Below are positions 9,047 through 22,546 of a DNA stretch of 64,000 bases, in pieces (within the stretch, counting starts at the first letter, position 1; each line of letters opens with the position of its first letter). The DNA comes from Ophiodon elongatus. Its lineage: Eukaryota; Chordata; Actinopteri; Perciformes; Hexagrammidae. The translations under genes were made by a program, and so were the position numbers. The notes beneath the pieces were generated by a model that did not search any database, had not been told where the DNA came from, and saw only the letters and a program-made list of their open reading frames with translations. The stretch spans positions 1,348,501 to 1,412,500 of the forward strand of contig JACSYO010002159.1 in assembly GCA_016806645.1 (NCBI GenBank). The letters run 5' to 3'.

Positions 9047-12000
9047 ATGGTTATCAAAGTATTTCTCGCCTCTTCCTCGGGATCCACTGCGGTGAGTTAT
9101 TCCGCCCGTTCTTACCAACTTTCCCCGGTTGAGGGACACTTCTCAAGCGCGATCAGGACTTTTCCCCTCACTCTGAGCGCCGGGGACCTCGACATGAATG
9201 TCACTTGCGTGTGATTTTCGCACACGTAAATGATGGATGCTTAGTTTTACCCTTCCTGCCGTGGTTCAATACTTTTAATTGTCTTGCAAGTCGAAAGGGA
9301 GCCACATGCGGAGCTTTCGAGAACATGGGCTCCCCAAAAGTTTTTTTTTTTTTTTTTTTCTATGTCACGGAGCCCGATATGGAGACGCTCTCAGCCCACA
9401 TAGCCGGTGTCGGTGGAGATTTTGACCCTTACAAACGAGCCTTTTCCCGCAGGGTTTTGAGATCAGATGGACCTTGCAGTAAGTGTTTAAACACTAGGTG
9501 GGGTGATGGCCACAGCAGGCTGAATTAGTCCTCCAGATCTACTTTCGGCAGAGCTAAATAAGCAGTTTGAGCCAGCACAGGGATGGCATGGTGGCCCAGC
9601 TGGCTAACAGTGTTGTCTCACAGCAGTAAACGCTGGGTTTAGTCCTCTTGAGGAGATTTATGTTTGTATGTTTTGTATCTGTCCTCCATCCAGTGTTTAC
9701 TGGGATAGGTGCACTGCTGTGTTTAGAACTGAGGCTTCTGATCTACTGGATCTAGTCAAAAATCCAGATCCCACCAAATTAGTAGATTCATTGTTTAGTC
9801 TCATTTGTGAGAAAATAGTGGCAAAATAGACCATCACTTTATCCCAGAACCCAAAATGATATCTTCATATTGCTCGTTAAGTATGTTTTTGTTTTGTTTC
9901 TTATTGTTATGTAATTTCCCGTTTGTATTATTATTGGTTTTATTGTTTCTGTTTTTACCATGTAAAGTACCCTGAGTACCTTTTTAAAGCACTATACAAA
10001 TAAAATGTATTATTATTATTATTATTTTACATTTCCTGTCAAACTAACAGTCCAAAATACAAATATATCCAATCTGCGGCGATATATTTGGCATTTGTGC
10101 TCGATAAATAACGTGAACAACTAATCAAATATCAATATATTTAGTTTTATGTAGGACAGGGGAACGGGAAAGGTGGTGCACACTTAATAAAAACAGAAAC
10201 ACTGCAATTTTCCATCTTTGAAGTTAAATATTACAGCCTTTTCCCCACACGCCGTGCAACGCGTCTCAACGCTTATGTCACGCGTTCTTCTGCCTCCCAG
10301 ATCAAGAAGAAGCAGCAAGATGTGGTCGGCTTCCTGGAGGCTCTCAAGGTGGACTACACCCAGCTGGACATCGCCTGCAACGAGGAGAACCGCATGTGGA
10401 TGAGGCAGAACGTCCCCGAGGAGAAGAAGCCCGCCAACGGCATCCCCCTGCCCCCCCAGATCTTCAACGAAGAGGGCTACTGTGGGGTACGTACACAGAA
10501 ACGTTGTCATGGCAGAGACTCGACGAGTAAGTGGGAACAGACGATGCGGTGGATTCTTAAAGAACGTCCTCTTTTGTTTTCATGCAGGATTATGAAACGT
10601 TCTTCGACGCCAAGGAGGACAACATGGTGTATTCCTTCCTGGGGCTGCCTCCTCCTCCTGGGTCAAAGGTTGGAACTATTTTCTGTTTTCTCCTCTGTGG
10701 ACAGAAAAGAGCAACTTCTAAACTAAATAATCTCATTGCATTCACCCCTATGCCAGACTGTAAATCCGGTGTATTTGGACAGTGTTTTTTGTTTCATCAA
10801 AGAGCTTATGTATTGTTTTTTTAATAGCAGGTTTAAAGTTAGTGGAACAAAAATTGGCTTTGTGCGATACATCACTAGCTGTCTGTAGTAAATATTATGT
10901 GACATCTGTCAGAGAAAGATATTCATTTAGGATTTTAAGTAGTAGAGCAAGACAAGTTAGGCAATTTGGAAAAAATCTCACGAGAACTATTAAACCTGTG
11001 CAATCAACAGAATTAACCAAGCAATCATCAGGTTATTAAACAACAAGTTTAGACTAATTTGTTAGAAAATAGTGAAAAATAAACCATCACTATATCCCAG
11101 AGCCCAGAATGATGCCTTCATATTACATTTCCTGTCAAACTAACAGTCCAAGACAGAAATATGTTGAATCTGCAGTGATACGTTTGGCATTTCTGCTTGA
11201 TAAATCACTTGACCAATATATCGAATATCAAAATAGTTTCTAATCAAACAACTTTAAAGCCTGCACAGGGGCTTGAAATGAACATCAAATACCAGTGTAT
11301 ATATATGATGATGACTTTTTTTTATTAGTATGTCATGCATACATCCCGCATACAGCCCACATGGACAAGACAGCAGAACAAATTTAAGAATAACGTAACG
11401 TACACAATCATGTTGTCAGATCTTGATGCCTATAACAAAATTCATAGGTACCGTAACTGATGAAGCATATGTAATTGTAACCTTAAACTTGTTGAAATTG
11501 TTACAGTAGACTTTTATTTTCTGAACAGAGAGGACGTATTGGCTGCTGATCTAAATCTAATACAGAGCCCTGGTTCTGTATGACACACCTTTTGTTAAAC
11601 CTGATCATTTCATTGGCACAGGAAGCAGTACAGGCCGACAAGGCACTCATTGTGGAGAACGGGACCCATGCTGTGGAAACTAATGCCGAGGAGAGCCTTG
11701 ATGAATCAATAGTAATGCCGTCGATACTTCCATTCCCCCCCCCTCGTGTTTCTTTTCACCGTGTCTCAACTTTTCCTTTCCACCCAGCGTAACTTCTCTC
11801 CATCCCTGTCGACTTGAACAGACTCTTCATTTCCTCTCCTCCGCTCTCTGTCCCCGTCATCACAACTGACTAATCTTTTGGAGTTCTGCATGAGAGAGCA
11901 TTTTTATTTCTCAATAACACGACGTGCTGAGTTGTCACATCGCTGTGACATTGCGTCGCTGTGTTCGGACTGCCACAGAGGTGTGAAGCATCATGTTCCT

Positions 12001-12104
12001 CCACTCCTGTCGACAATGAGTACTTAACAGAGTGGAGTACGTTTGATTTGCACAGTAAAATGTGATGTTTTGTTACATTATTGTGGTTTTGTTCAATGCC
12101 GTAC

Positions 12105-12136
<32 letters not shown>

Positions 12137-12442
12137 GCATGTTGTGTTTTTTATACTTCCAGTCACTTTCTTACAATTTTCCTCCCAAATGAAAATCCCT
12201 GCTGGTTCTCTGTTTCCCCACAGTATCTGCAATGTCATTGTGCCGAGGCAAAGCTCTCATTCAAGATATCTGTAACTATATTCTGACTGCTCAAAACTTA
12301 ATTTTAGATATATGTAATTACATTTTGACCAGTGAGATTCAAACGGCTTTTGCCATTCATGTGGATGGGGTTTCTCATTACAGATATCTACAATTCAGTT
12401 GCAGATATCCGCAATGCAAATTGTGGATCTCTGTAAATGACC

Positions 12443-12474
<32 letters not shown>

Positions 12475-15400
12475 TCAGCTATCTACAATTTTTTGACACT
12501 TTAGCCCTAATCTGAAGACACCAAAGAACCTACGTCATTCACTTTCTACATTTAAATCTAAATTCTGCATTAACCATCTTTAACACTATTTAAGTATTGT
12601 AAGTCCAGGATACAAGCAAACATTCCTTAAAAGCAAGATTTCCCCCCATTTTCTACTTTGTCTACTTAAAGTAACCAAAGATGATTTTATGTTGTTTTGT
12701 TTATTTGCATGGTTCGCTGAAACACAGTTGAAGAGTTCTGCTCAGCTGAACCTGTGATCTGCCTTTTGTTATTCCACAGCACTTAATGCAGTTCCTCATG
12801 GACAAAGTACAAAGTTTATTTGAGCTGCATTTCCTTTCCAGCAGGAGTGCGGCTGGCCCTGTGCTTTTACTGCACAACAGTTTGGGAAATGCACTTATTC
12901 GCTGAGACTGAGTTGAGAAAAGTATGGCCCACTGTAAGGTAAATGTTAAGCTGTAGCCAACAGCCGGTTAGCTTAGCTTAGCACAAAGACTGGAAACGGG
13001 GAAACAGCTAGCCTGGTTCTGTCCAAAGACCTAAAAAGCTCTCCGATTAACTAATATCTAGAAGTCTGGCCCATAACAAACTGTTGTCTAACTATTCCTT
13101 TAAGGCCATGACTGATTCCCACATTCCTTCAATTAATGATGCATCATAACAAACTTTTGTTTTTTTGTAAAGGAAGTTCTGACACGCCGGTCTCCACCTT
13201 TTAACTGCTGCCACTTCTACTCCTCCTCCACTTTATTGCAGGATTGACTAACACCCACCCTTTGAGTTTCTGAACTTCTCAAACTGACGAGCTGGACGTC
13301 CTTTTCACCCTTGAACCAGTGCCTGAACAACTATGCCATTAATATTCCAAGTCATTTGTTTTCCTTGACCACCAGTTGTTGTTCTCACCTCACAATAAGG
13401 AGGTTCCGGTGGAGGAGCGAAATGGGAACGCACACGGCAAGGAGGAGCAGGCAGCTGATGAGGAGGAGGAGGAGGAAGGTGAGGGTGGCGAAGAGGAGGT
13501 AGCAGAAGGAGATGATGAAGTCACGGAAGGAGACGAGGCCCCCGCACACGAGGAGGAGGAGGCAATGGAGGAAACAGAAGAGGTCACAGAAGACACAGTA
13601 ATTGCCACTCAACTACAATCCAACCTCCCGTAGTTTTGCCTCTCCCTCCATCCCCTTGAATGTCTTGAATTTAACGTCTTCTCCTCCACCTTCCCATCAT
13701 TCCTGGAATGCTCTGTTTCTCCTCCCCTCAGCGTCTCTACTGTCCCTTTAATGTCCTTTTCTTCCATTGTAAGGGTTTGCCTCCTTTTTGAGTGCCTGTC
13801 GTCCGTGTGCTGCATCTCCTTGTCGAGTCTCTCTCAGCATTCAGTTGTTTATTAACCCAAAATGTGTCACCTTCCTCTTCACCGTTCTTCTTGTTCACCG
13901 TTTATTCAGCACCATTGGACCATTAACCTTTTCACTTCTGTATTTCTGCAACCTTTTGTCCAGTTTTTTTGTTTTATCTTCCTCCATGTGTCTTGGTATT
14001 TTGCCGATGACGTTGTCACCACTTTGTCTTCCATCCCGCATTTCACTGCATATATCCGATCACTGTTAACTGTCCTGGTCCAGGTCTGTCAGTAGGGTCC
14101 CACCTTTCTGGTCCAATGAGCCTGCTCTGTGGATGCTGTTGTGTTGTAGTGTGAATATACAGTATGCGTTATGTGTGTGGGGATAAGCTCGTACTGTATG
14201 CACAGTCTGACACCTCTAATACCATCTTATCTCTTCTGTCAGCAGGCCCACGCAGAGGAGGAAGAAGAACAGGTAGGTTTATCAAACGTTTACCAACACA
14301 CCGATGTCTGCTTCTAGCGATCTGAAAATGTCATCTAAAATAATGATTACTAACATGAGCTGAACTTGTTGGGTGTCTATTAACTTGTAAATTTTAATTC
14401 TCACGCCCGGTAGCTGGATTAATAATAATGTAAAAGTATTTTCTCAAGCTGCTGTTTTTGGGCTGATTTTATGTTCACCGTCGGGTTGAAGAGCTTCAAA
14501 GAGAATTTCTATTAGTGAGAGTTTCTCTTCCCCTTTTAAAATGAGTTGTATTATTTCACATATGACTTATTTACCAAAACACCTGTTGTTGTTTTTAATC
14601 AATATCCATGTGAAATTTGTTGAAATATATAATCCTCTTTCCGTGAGCTAGTCTCAGTTGATCCAATGCAAACCTCTCATGGCCAGTATGTTATATAGAA
14701 GACGATCAGCCATATTCAGAGGTTCAAACCCACTCTGACTGTAAATGACTGTGTAACACTCAGGTGAGTTTAGTGTAAACTCTCCCATTCTCTGTTCAAG
14801 GGCAGTAGGTATTCTTTTTATTTGTTTTAATCTACGCACTCCTTTGACTGTTCACAAGCATTTGAATGCCTGACACCTTTTTTTATAGCACCTAAAAACT
14901 AATATCTTCAGTTTAGCCACTGTTTGCCAGACTCTCGTGTTGAGAATGCATGTCATGATCATCAAACAAATTTAACCGCCTCACACCACTGGGAAAAAAA
15001 TACATAAAGAAGACATTTTGGCGGTGATATACCGACTATTATTTCGGCATGTCCACATTTAAAACAATGCTACATTCCACTTTAACGGAACATCTTGGCA
15101 CCTGGCTTTTACTCTTACACATTTATGTGCCCTGGTAATGTGGAATTTATTGAGTTCTTATTGCCAATTTGAATTAAGGTTACACACAGTCTCCGCCTTC
15201 TTCTTCAGGTAGCTGCATGTAAGAATTGGCATGTCTCTTCGGTTTGTGTTCCGGTCCAATGAAATCGACTCACACGAAACACTCAATTCACGTAGGTGCA
15301 TCAGTTTCAGAGGTCCTGCAGCAGTCTTGTTCCTCGTGCACGCCCCGTACGGCATTTGACCCCTTCTTTGCCCTTTTGTCCATCTCTTGGTTTGCTCCCT

Positions 15401-18400
15401 CCAGGAGGAAGAGGATTTGCAGTCAGAGGTAACTGTGCGTCGGTGATCGTCTCTTTCTGCGGCTCCTCCGTATAGTCCTCAGCAGTGTGGGTTTGATGGT
15501 GCAGAGATCAGGGAAGGCTGCACTGGTTTTGGGTGGGCTTGGTCTGCTGTTCCCACTCATCCGTGTACCTTTTGATGTGATCACTTCACCTTTCTTTCCC
15601 CTTCTATCTTCCCTCTCTTCGTCACCCTACTCCATTTGTTGCCCCCTCCTTCGGCTAACATCCTGTTCCTCATTTCTTCCCAGTTTCTGTAGCTGCCTCC
15701 TGACAACCTCAACCATCCCCATGTAGTTTCCATTTTAAATCAGAAGAGCTTTTTCTATTGCGCATGCCTGTGGTGCTCTTTTGCTCCCCACACAGCCGGC
15801 TGACCTGCTATCTGTTGTTTACTTCTAGGAGGAAGAAGAGCTTCGACAGCTTGAGGTAGATTCACGTGATGTTTCTTTAACCTGCCCCACTCCTACCTCA
15901 GTTTCCTATATTGCTTCCTTTCATCACTTCCCAGACTATCAAGCATTCCTACAAATTTCCTCTTTCACTAGATAACATAAAGGACAACACTGCTGGCCAT
16001 ACTAAAGAGGTTTCGCTCGCAACCTCAAGTGTGTGTTGTCTCCACTCACAAATGCAGTGACGATTGAAAGTATGACCTCCAGTGCTTGTCATAAGAACAT
16101 TTTGCCACTATAAGAATCATTTTTAGAAAGGTAATAATGCAATATACTGACTAATTTAAAGCCCCTTTACTTATACACGTCATTAGCCTGATACTGCATT
16201 GTAGTCTGTGTGCAATGACTTGACAGTATGTTCTCACAGGTTTAACCTCTTCTGCATCCCTGTTTGCATTCACACCAGCTCAAGCACATAGACACACCTG
16301 AGCATGCACACACACACGGGGATGTAATCTCTTCTTGGGGTGCTGGTGGAGACATGCCTCTCACCCTTTTTAAAATCGCTGTTGTTTTTTTTTGACCCAC
16401 GCACTTTTACAGTTTCAGTTTGATTGACTCACTAAGACCCTCTCTAAAAAGAGATTATTGATTCAGTCATCTTGGTAGCCATAATTTTTTTTAACAGTGT
16501 CCTCACAGCAATAAGCTTCATAAGCAGCAGTGAGGGTTTTGTGGCCTTTTTTTTTTTTTGCACATTTGGGAAGACCTCCGGCTACATTGAGCACCACACC
16601 ACCTCCTGAAACCAGACCTATGCACTGGATCACACATTGTTTCTCACACTGCGTATTAAGCTTGCAAGTTTCTTGGTTCAGACTCATTTGTGAACACCTC
16701 AGCGACTTTTCTCACAGTATTGCTTTTAACTCTGGGTTAACTTCCCGAGAGAATTCGGACTTAACCAGATTCCAGGATTTAAAAAAAAAAAAAAAAAAAA
16801 GTCCAGATCACAAAATGTCCCCGTTCGATGTGCTGTGTGAAAAGAGCTACGCCTCTCTGAGACATTCCAGCCTCTGCCTGATCTTCTGTCACGTATGCTT
16901 CGCTGCTTTGCTTCGCCTTCTTTCCTTCGCCTTCTTTCCTTCGCCTTCTTTCCACCTGTTCTGTTGTTGTGCCACTTCTCTTGCAGGAGCAAGACAAACA
17001 AGACAGTGAGGTTGTTTCTGTGGTTTCGTGGCGTCCTGTATTTTTTTTAGGCTGTATAAAATTTAGGGTTTGAACTGTGCTTCCTTTTTATTTTGTCTCT
17101 CTCCGTGTGCCGCATGGATTATGTCGGTTATTTTACACGGAGGTGCCTGATGGTGTGCAGCATGAGAAATATGACATGTGGACTTAGTCTGGTAACAAAA
17201 ATGCGAGTCCATATACAGACCGCGTATTCCAAATGACGCATCACGTTGATCTTCTTTCCTTCTGTGTGACATTTCATTTTCTAAACACCACATGCTTTCA
17301 TCTTCCGTAGGAAGAAGAAGAGGCTGAAGTACAAGAGGTATATATTCTGTTTCGCATTGTGTGAATCATATTGGGATTTCTATGCATGATCTGACTGCAC
17401 ACAGACAATACAGGTGTAGGCAAACATTTCTACTGTCTCCCTCCAAGGCCGCTGTGTGTCATGAAGTCATGAAGTCGTGATTCAGCTGTGATTTTCACAT
17501 TTTTACTTCAAGATGGCATCTGACCACACAGTAGTTGTTGTTAGTTCAGTGTTGCATTAAAGACACAACATTTATTCGGGCCTTTTCTCCGAGTCTGCCA
17601 AGACATCTTTACTTGTTTTTGTTTTGATGCCTCGAGAACAGGTGGAAAGAGTTGATGTGTTGTTCAACTCTGCCTGTTTGCACACGAGCATAACTTGGAC
17701 ATGTTTGGTTATGCTGCGCGGAGAGGGGATACTCTGACCTGACAGGGGGACCTTTTTTCTTTTTTTGAAGGAGTCATACCGTTTGTTTCTTTTTGCCAAG
17801 ATCGCTTTGAAACAAAGTGGATGGGACAAGTTCCAAAGAGGATGGATGTGATGGAGCATTTCTTGTTGTTTTGCAACACTAGGAGAAAAAAATAATATAT
17901 TTACAGTATATATTTAAAAATAGAAAAATATTTAGTGACATCAGATGACCCACTGGGCTATGAACGGCTGCCTAATTAGTTTCCAGGGTGTGTAGATCTG
18001 TTTGTGTGATAGTGTTTGGCACTCACTATCTTAATTCACACGACCAGATGGAATCTAGTGATTGTGGCGTCGGATTATAGAAAATGAGTCCCTGGGAGCG
18101 TGTGTTGTTTACTTCAAGGAGGCAGTCATCAAACTGTACCAACGAAGGAGCAGTTCTCAGCCACTGCAGCTGAATGATAACACTTAAACAAAGCATAAGA
18201 AAGATAATCTTTCATGGTCTTAAGCGCCACTCTCGTCTCACTTAGGTCATGTCAGGATAAAAAGAACTCCGTGGGTCATTAGCTCCCTTTCTCTCGCCCC
18301 TGCTGTCGTTGCCGCCGGCCGCACCTCTCTCGGGTTACTTCTTCTCCATTTTTAACCCACCCTCCCTGCAAACACTAACACGTGAAGTCCTCTCACCTTG

Positions 18401-19052
18401 CTGTCATTCGGAGCGTGGGTTCACACAACCCATTTTTTCTCTCTTTCTTTTTTCTACACGTCAAAGGAGGAAGAAGAAGACTTGGAAGAAACACAGGTAT
18501 TATTACTGCAACCAGTTAAATCCATTTGGTCACATGTGAACTGCTGCCTGTGCTTGACATGGATCTGTGTGGGACACAAATACACTTTAATAGGGCATCT
18601 TGATTATTCAGACCCAGTAATCACTGATTTTAGGAGAGCAATAAGGGAAAAGACAAGCTTTTGGCTTTTTTTTTTTTTTTTTTTACACCATCTGTCGGAG
18701 GAATCATCGGTACTTTTATTTGCGCAAAACAAACTAAGCAGATCCAACTGTAATCTTTTTTTTTTTTTTTTTTTTTTTAAAAACCACTAAGCTTAAAGCC
18801 CCGCTCACTCAATGGCTCTGACCCTGGACACTGAGACGATGTGCTGACACAACAAGCAACATAGGCTGCACCAATTTGTACCGAATTACTTGATTTTTCA
18901 TAAAACTTCAGACGCTGTAATCACATGACAATTCCAAACGCATAGATTTGAACACATTCTTGAGAATTTTCTACTTCTGTCATCTGTCATTTTTTCCCTA
19001 TTTGTTATTCATACATGATTATTTCTTTTAACAGGAGGAAGACGCCGAGTAG
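9047..19052 (+). CDS. sh3bgr: SH3 domain-binding glutamic acid-rich protein (SH3BGR)
   Basis: Small protein with a thioredoxin-like SH3BGR domain and a glutamate-rich tail; muscle-associated, biochemical role unclear. Coding exons read by eye: 9047-9091, 10301-10486, 10588-10668, 11622-11711, 13400-13597, 14246-14272, 15405-15428, 15829-15855, 16987-17010, 17311-17337, 18467-18496, 19035-19052. Every coding exon is phase 0, and together they give about 258 residues plus stop (human 239). Residues 1-104 form the domain: it starts MVIKVFLASSSGS, lacks a CxxC redox motif, and carries PLPPQIF, the proline-rich SH3-binding motif with an overlapping Homer-type PPxxF. Exon 5 encodes a long acidic run. 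The following exons each add 8-10 residues beginning EEE, EEEE or similar and ending in Q, E or S. The 17010 donor (gttgtt) and the 13399 acceptor (ataag) are weak. The microexons invite alternative splicing, so the full-length isoform is a model. Confidence 0.92.
9575..9720 (+). mobile_element. Degenerate SINE-like repeat in sh3bgr intron 1
   Basis: The run 'gcatggtggcccagctggctaacag' followed by 'ttgtctcacagcag' and later 'ctgggatag' resembles, in order, the blocks of a repeat common in fish genomes. It is heavily diverged and carries no coding sequence. The assignment is by recollection only. Confidence 0.45.
9880..10026 (+). mobile_element. Retroposon 3' tail ending in (ATT)n
   Basis: A T-rich segment leads to 'gtaaagtaccctgagtacc', then 'aaagcactatacaaataaaa' and a terminal run of ATT triplets. 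This order is typical of the 3' end of fish non-LTR retroposons, where the tail ends in a simple repeat. No associated reverse transcriptase is present. Confidence 0.55.
12107..12133 (+). repeat. Poly-A tract of about 27 bases
   Basis: Uninterrupted adenines in sh3bgr intron 4. It may be a retroposon tail, but no recognisable body was seen upstream. Confidence 0.85.
12441..12475 (+). repeat. 7-bp tandem repeat, five copies
   Basis: CCAGTTT repeated five times without error in sh3bgr intron 4. It is a likely length polymorphism. Confidence 0.95.
12875..13105 (+). mobile_element. Interspersed repeat family A, copy 1
   Basis: Begins 'cagtttgggaaatgcactta', contains 'gttagcttagcttagcac' and 'gactggaaacggggaaacagct', and ends 'aactattcctttaa'. 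Related copies in this window are at 24650-24945, 32850-33140, 48655-48930 and 49960-50185, in both orientations. No coding capacity is present, so it is probably a non-autonomous element; the superfamily is not assigned. Confidence 0.6.
16911..16952 (+). repeat. 14-bp tandem repeat, three perfect copies
   Basis: CTTCGCCTTCTTTC is repeated three times, ending about 35 bases before the 16987 microexon of sh3bgr. The unit is pyrimidine-rich on the coding strand, so it effectively lengthens the polypyrimidine tract of that microexon's acceptor. Confidence 0.9.
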
Positions 19053-20721
19053 TTAAAGCCAGGTGACCTCGTTGATGCTGATTTGCTACTATCCAGGTAA
19101 AACGTGACTTACTCCACGGCCTTGCGTCAGTGCTTTTGCTTTACCACTGGAGGGCAGTGACACATTATGTCAATTGGTAGCAAACGCTACACCACAGCAT
19201 GAATAGGTCCCCTTGGTGTTGCTTTTATATTTGGCATTTATATAACCAGATTAATTAAACTGTGTTTTGCTTTTGTGTGCCTCTTTGACACTGCTATCAA
19301 ATCAAAGGCCGCTGAATAATAACAGACGATTATTCAAACCTCTCCGCTTTATCTACATTGTATACTGTGCCTATGAAGCGGCGTTAAAGCTTTCACTGCG
19401 ACGTAATGTTCTCGCCTTTACATAAAAGATGCATTATTCTCATACTAACGCTGACGTTCTCCTTGCTTCACCTTGGTGTTTGCATTGGGTCGTCTTTTGT
19501 TTTCCGTTGACTTGCACTTTGAGGTGTTCAGTCAGAGGAAACAAAATAATGCAGCAGCTTATTTACAAGGGACTGCCACTACTGGCTCCATCTGCAGACA
19601 GCTTCAGTGAGCACACAAAATGCCTGGGGATCATCTGGAGCCATAACAAAAACATCCCACAATTCCCTATTTTTCTTCTTTTTTTTTTTTTTTCCTTTGA
19701 GGCAGTGATGATGATGGTGATGATGATAATAATAATCCTAATCTTCAAAGCATGTCTTTTAGTTCCTCTCTGCATGTCAGCCATCTATGACCCACTGCAT
19801 TAAGAGCCACAGAGCAAGCTTTGAAGGCATGGAAATGCTCGTCTCCCTCCTCCCTCAGCTGTCGCCCAGCCCCTGCGAGCCCCTGTCACACCTTATTAGA
19901 GGAAGCTGCTAAGTGAGCTTCAGATGTGCCTCCGGAGGAGCGGGCACGCTGGGTGGCACAGGCGTAGCGGTGGTGGTGGCTGTCTCAGCCACTATCTACT
20001 GGGAAATGTGTGACCTCGTTTTTTATGTTTGTTTTCCTGTTCGCCTTGTGTTTCAGCCTGAAGGAGCCTCCCGTTAAGTCTCCCCCTGAACCCTGACGCT
20101 TGAACCCCTCCACCTCTCCCCAAGGCCACACTGGACCCCACTGGAAACTGCCGGTCATGTGCTTGAAGGCGCCATCCAAAAGTCCCAACCCAACATTTGC
20201 CCCCCCCCCCCTCTTCCCTTTTGACTGCAATGTTGACTTAATTTTTATATTTTGCATTTAGAGACTCTAATGAAAATGTGCAGAGTAGCCTAGTGGTGTC
20301 AGTTTGTCTTTAATGAATAGCTTTTGTAAAATGCAAAACAGTTATTTTCTTAGACTCAAACACATTTCTCATGTTTTACTTTTAGAAATTCTAGTTTTCT
20401 AACACAAACAGACAGCGACCTTTTCAAAAAAGATTACCTTGGCATACCTTAGCTTGTGGCCTACTTCAGATTCAAAGGTTCTTTCTCACTCTCTAGTGTG
20501 TTCAGCAGATTTACCAATGTCGTGCCTTGTCCACCAAGTGAATGTAGAAATGCAAACTAAGACTTCTAATGACCACATGAGAAAAGACTACGCACATACC
20601 GCAAACTACTCCACCACCACTACAATTACTTCTGCCAATACTGCTGTCTAATCAATGCACTTTGTTGAATGAAGAGTGAAACATGTGACTAAGTCTTGGA
20701 TGCAATGGAAAATGCAATAAA
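19053..20721 (+). other. sh3bgr: sh3bgr 3' untranslated region with a probable intron
   Basis: After the stop codon at 19050-19052 a strong donor (CAG/gtaaaa) occurs at 19097, with a weaker one at 19063. A good acceptor (ttgtgtttcag) ends at 20056. Splicing here would place a junction 44 bases after the stop, inside the roughly 50-55-base limit for nonsense-mediated decay. The last exon would then run from 20057 to the poly(A) signal. If unspliced, the whole stretch is 3' untranslated region. Confidence 0.5.
20716..20721 (+). terminator. Poly(A) signal of sh3bgr
   Basis: AATAAA about 1.7 kb after the stop codon in genomic sequence, or about 700 bases in the spliced model. It is the best-placed canonical signal downstream of the gene. 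Confidence 0.6.
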
Positions 20722-21164
20722 CTAGACTGGTATAGAAAGAAACATCAGTGGTTCTATTTTTATTATTGTTTTATAAAATCTTTTGTTGACATATTTATAG
20801 ATCAGTGGACCATTGTGCTGGGAGAGCAGCGCAGGGGCAAACAGGAAAATACAGCAAATGCCTTGTCCAAAGAGTTCCCGGGAAAATGAGGAGGGGCGAC
20901 ATACGACACCATAGAAATATATATTTGGCAAGCACTTTACAAAACAATGTAAGAGTTGTCAACAGGGTACAATAGGTTGTCATCTAACCACTGCTGCATG
21001 TACATGTCCAAGAATATGAGGGAATTTACTTTGTTTCATTAAAGAAACAGTGAACAGAAAAAAAGATGTGACAAGCAGCTCACTCTCCTCATTTCCAAAA
21101 TGAAAAAAAAAACCCACTAAGCCTTACAAGCTAAAAGTTCTTAAAACAAGACAAAGAGTCTACA

Positions 21165-21670
21165 GCCATGCTGGCAACTCTGTGAGGCTGCACTTAAACA
21201 CCAGCATGCTAACGCAAACGTTAGGTTTAATGTTTACCACGTTCACCATCTTATTTCAGCTGATAGCGTGCTAACATTAGCTGATTAGGGCTGGGTATTT
21301 CTTGGTTGAGCTTCTTCCAGTTTAAGAACATAACATTTGTCAAGACAAATCTTTTTTCTTTTTTTTTTTTTTAAAGCACACAAATGATTAATAAAGTCAA
21401 TGGATTCAAGCCCAGAGAATGAATAAGGCAAGCAAGCTCAAGAAAACATGTGATTCAACAAGCCATTCAGATGTCATATTCAGATTCATTAGAATATTTC
21501 ACTAACAAGCCAAAAATGTCAACTCGTAGTTGCATTAGAGGCAACGAAGTCATTAGGATTCATCTCCTGGGGAACATGAATGTCTGGACCAAAGAGGTGG
21601 CCGAACATGACAGACAGACGGACATTGCTATCCAGCGCCACAAGGCTGGCAAGGCTAAAAGTTCTCAAAG
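21165..21670. mobile_element. Interspersed repeat family E, rearranged copy
   Basis: 'Gccatgctggcaactctgtg' followed by 'caccagcatgctaacgc' and 'gttcaccatctta' matches the opening of a repeat common in perciform fish. 'gtctggaccaaagaggtgg' with 'gacggacattgctatcc' at 21581-21642 matches its other end. The middle is disrupted. A second copy of the latter part is at 39710-39920. No open reading frame is present. Confidence 0.5.
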
Positions 21671-22546
21671 CATACTGAGAACTTCACACTGTACATCTTC
21701 CATGTTTACCATACGGATACGTCATCCAGTGTGTCCAAAGCCATTCAATTTGACGAGGACAGAGGTCTGAGGCCCCCTGGGAACTGGGGACTTTTCAAGG
21801 GGTATTGTTTGCAGTCTGAGTCACTCTATATTTACATCAGTGTGTAGCACGGGGCAAAGTTCGCACTGAGTTTGGTAATATTTAACAGGACAGTTTTGGG
21901 TGACATGGCTGAGCACCAAGAGTGAGGAAAAGGCAGCATTGTTGACATGTATCCACCGCGTGTGACACTTGCCGCTGATCCACAGAGACACCAAACCGAG
22001 GTGAGTCAGATAAACACAGTGGTGTTTATGGTTACAGTTCACTCAATTTGAACTTTACTCAGGAGGAGCTGCTTTATGCTGTGTGTGAAAGAAATTGCTA
22101 AGAGACAGGTGCAGTGTGGCAAGTTATTCATATACAAGATCTCAGTGATTTGTGTCTCTAAACAAGTAATCATACTCTGACCTGAATTAAATTGAACTGA
22201 AACTTTTTCACTTTTACTAAAACATGATTTGTTGTAAAATGATCAGAGAGTTGATTCCATGGATTAACTTTCCAGTCCTATCAAGGTAGCTTTCTTATTT
22301 TTATTATCCTGTCTGTCAAGAGATAAATTATCTCCAGCTAAATGAAAACAAATCTGAAATCAGTCTTTTTCATCCTCCAAAGTCTCCCTGTCTACAAATG
22401 TCAGTGACAGTGATAGTGACATTGACCTTTCATTTGAAAAACAAGTAACAAAAGTAATTCAATCGTGTTTTTAATTAGGTCATTCAATTGTGTGTTAATT
22501 AATTAATTCTATTCAGGGTTAAGCCAAAAAACTATGTCACACCTTA

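Noticed and set aside
13385..13612. Serine- and leucine-rich minus-strand frames opposite sh3bgr exon 5
   Set aside because: They are the complement of a GAG-rich acidic exon; the plus strand has the domain context and phase-0 junctions.
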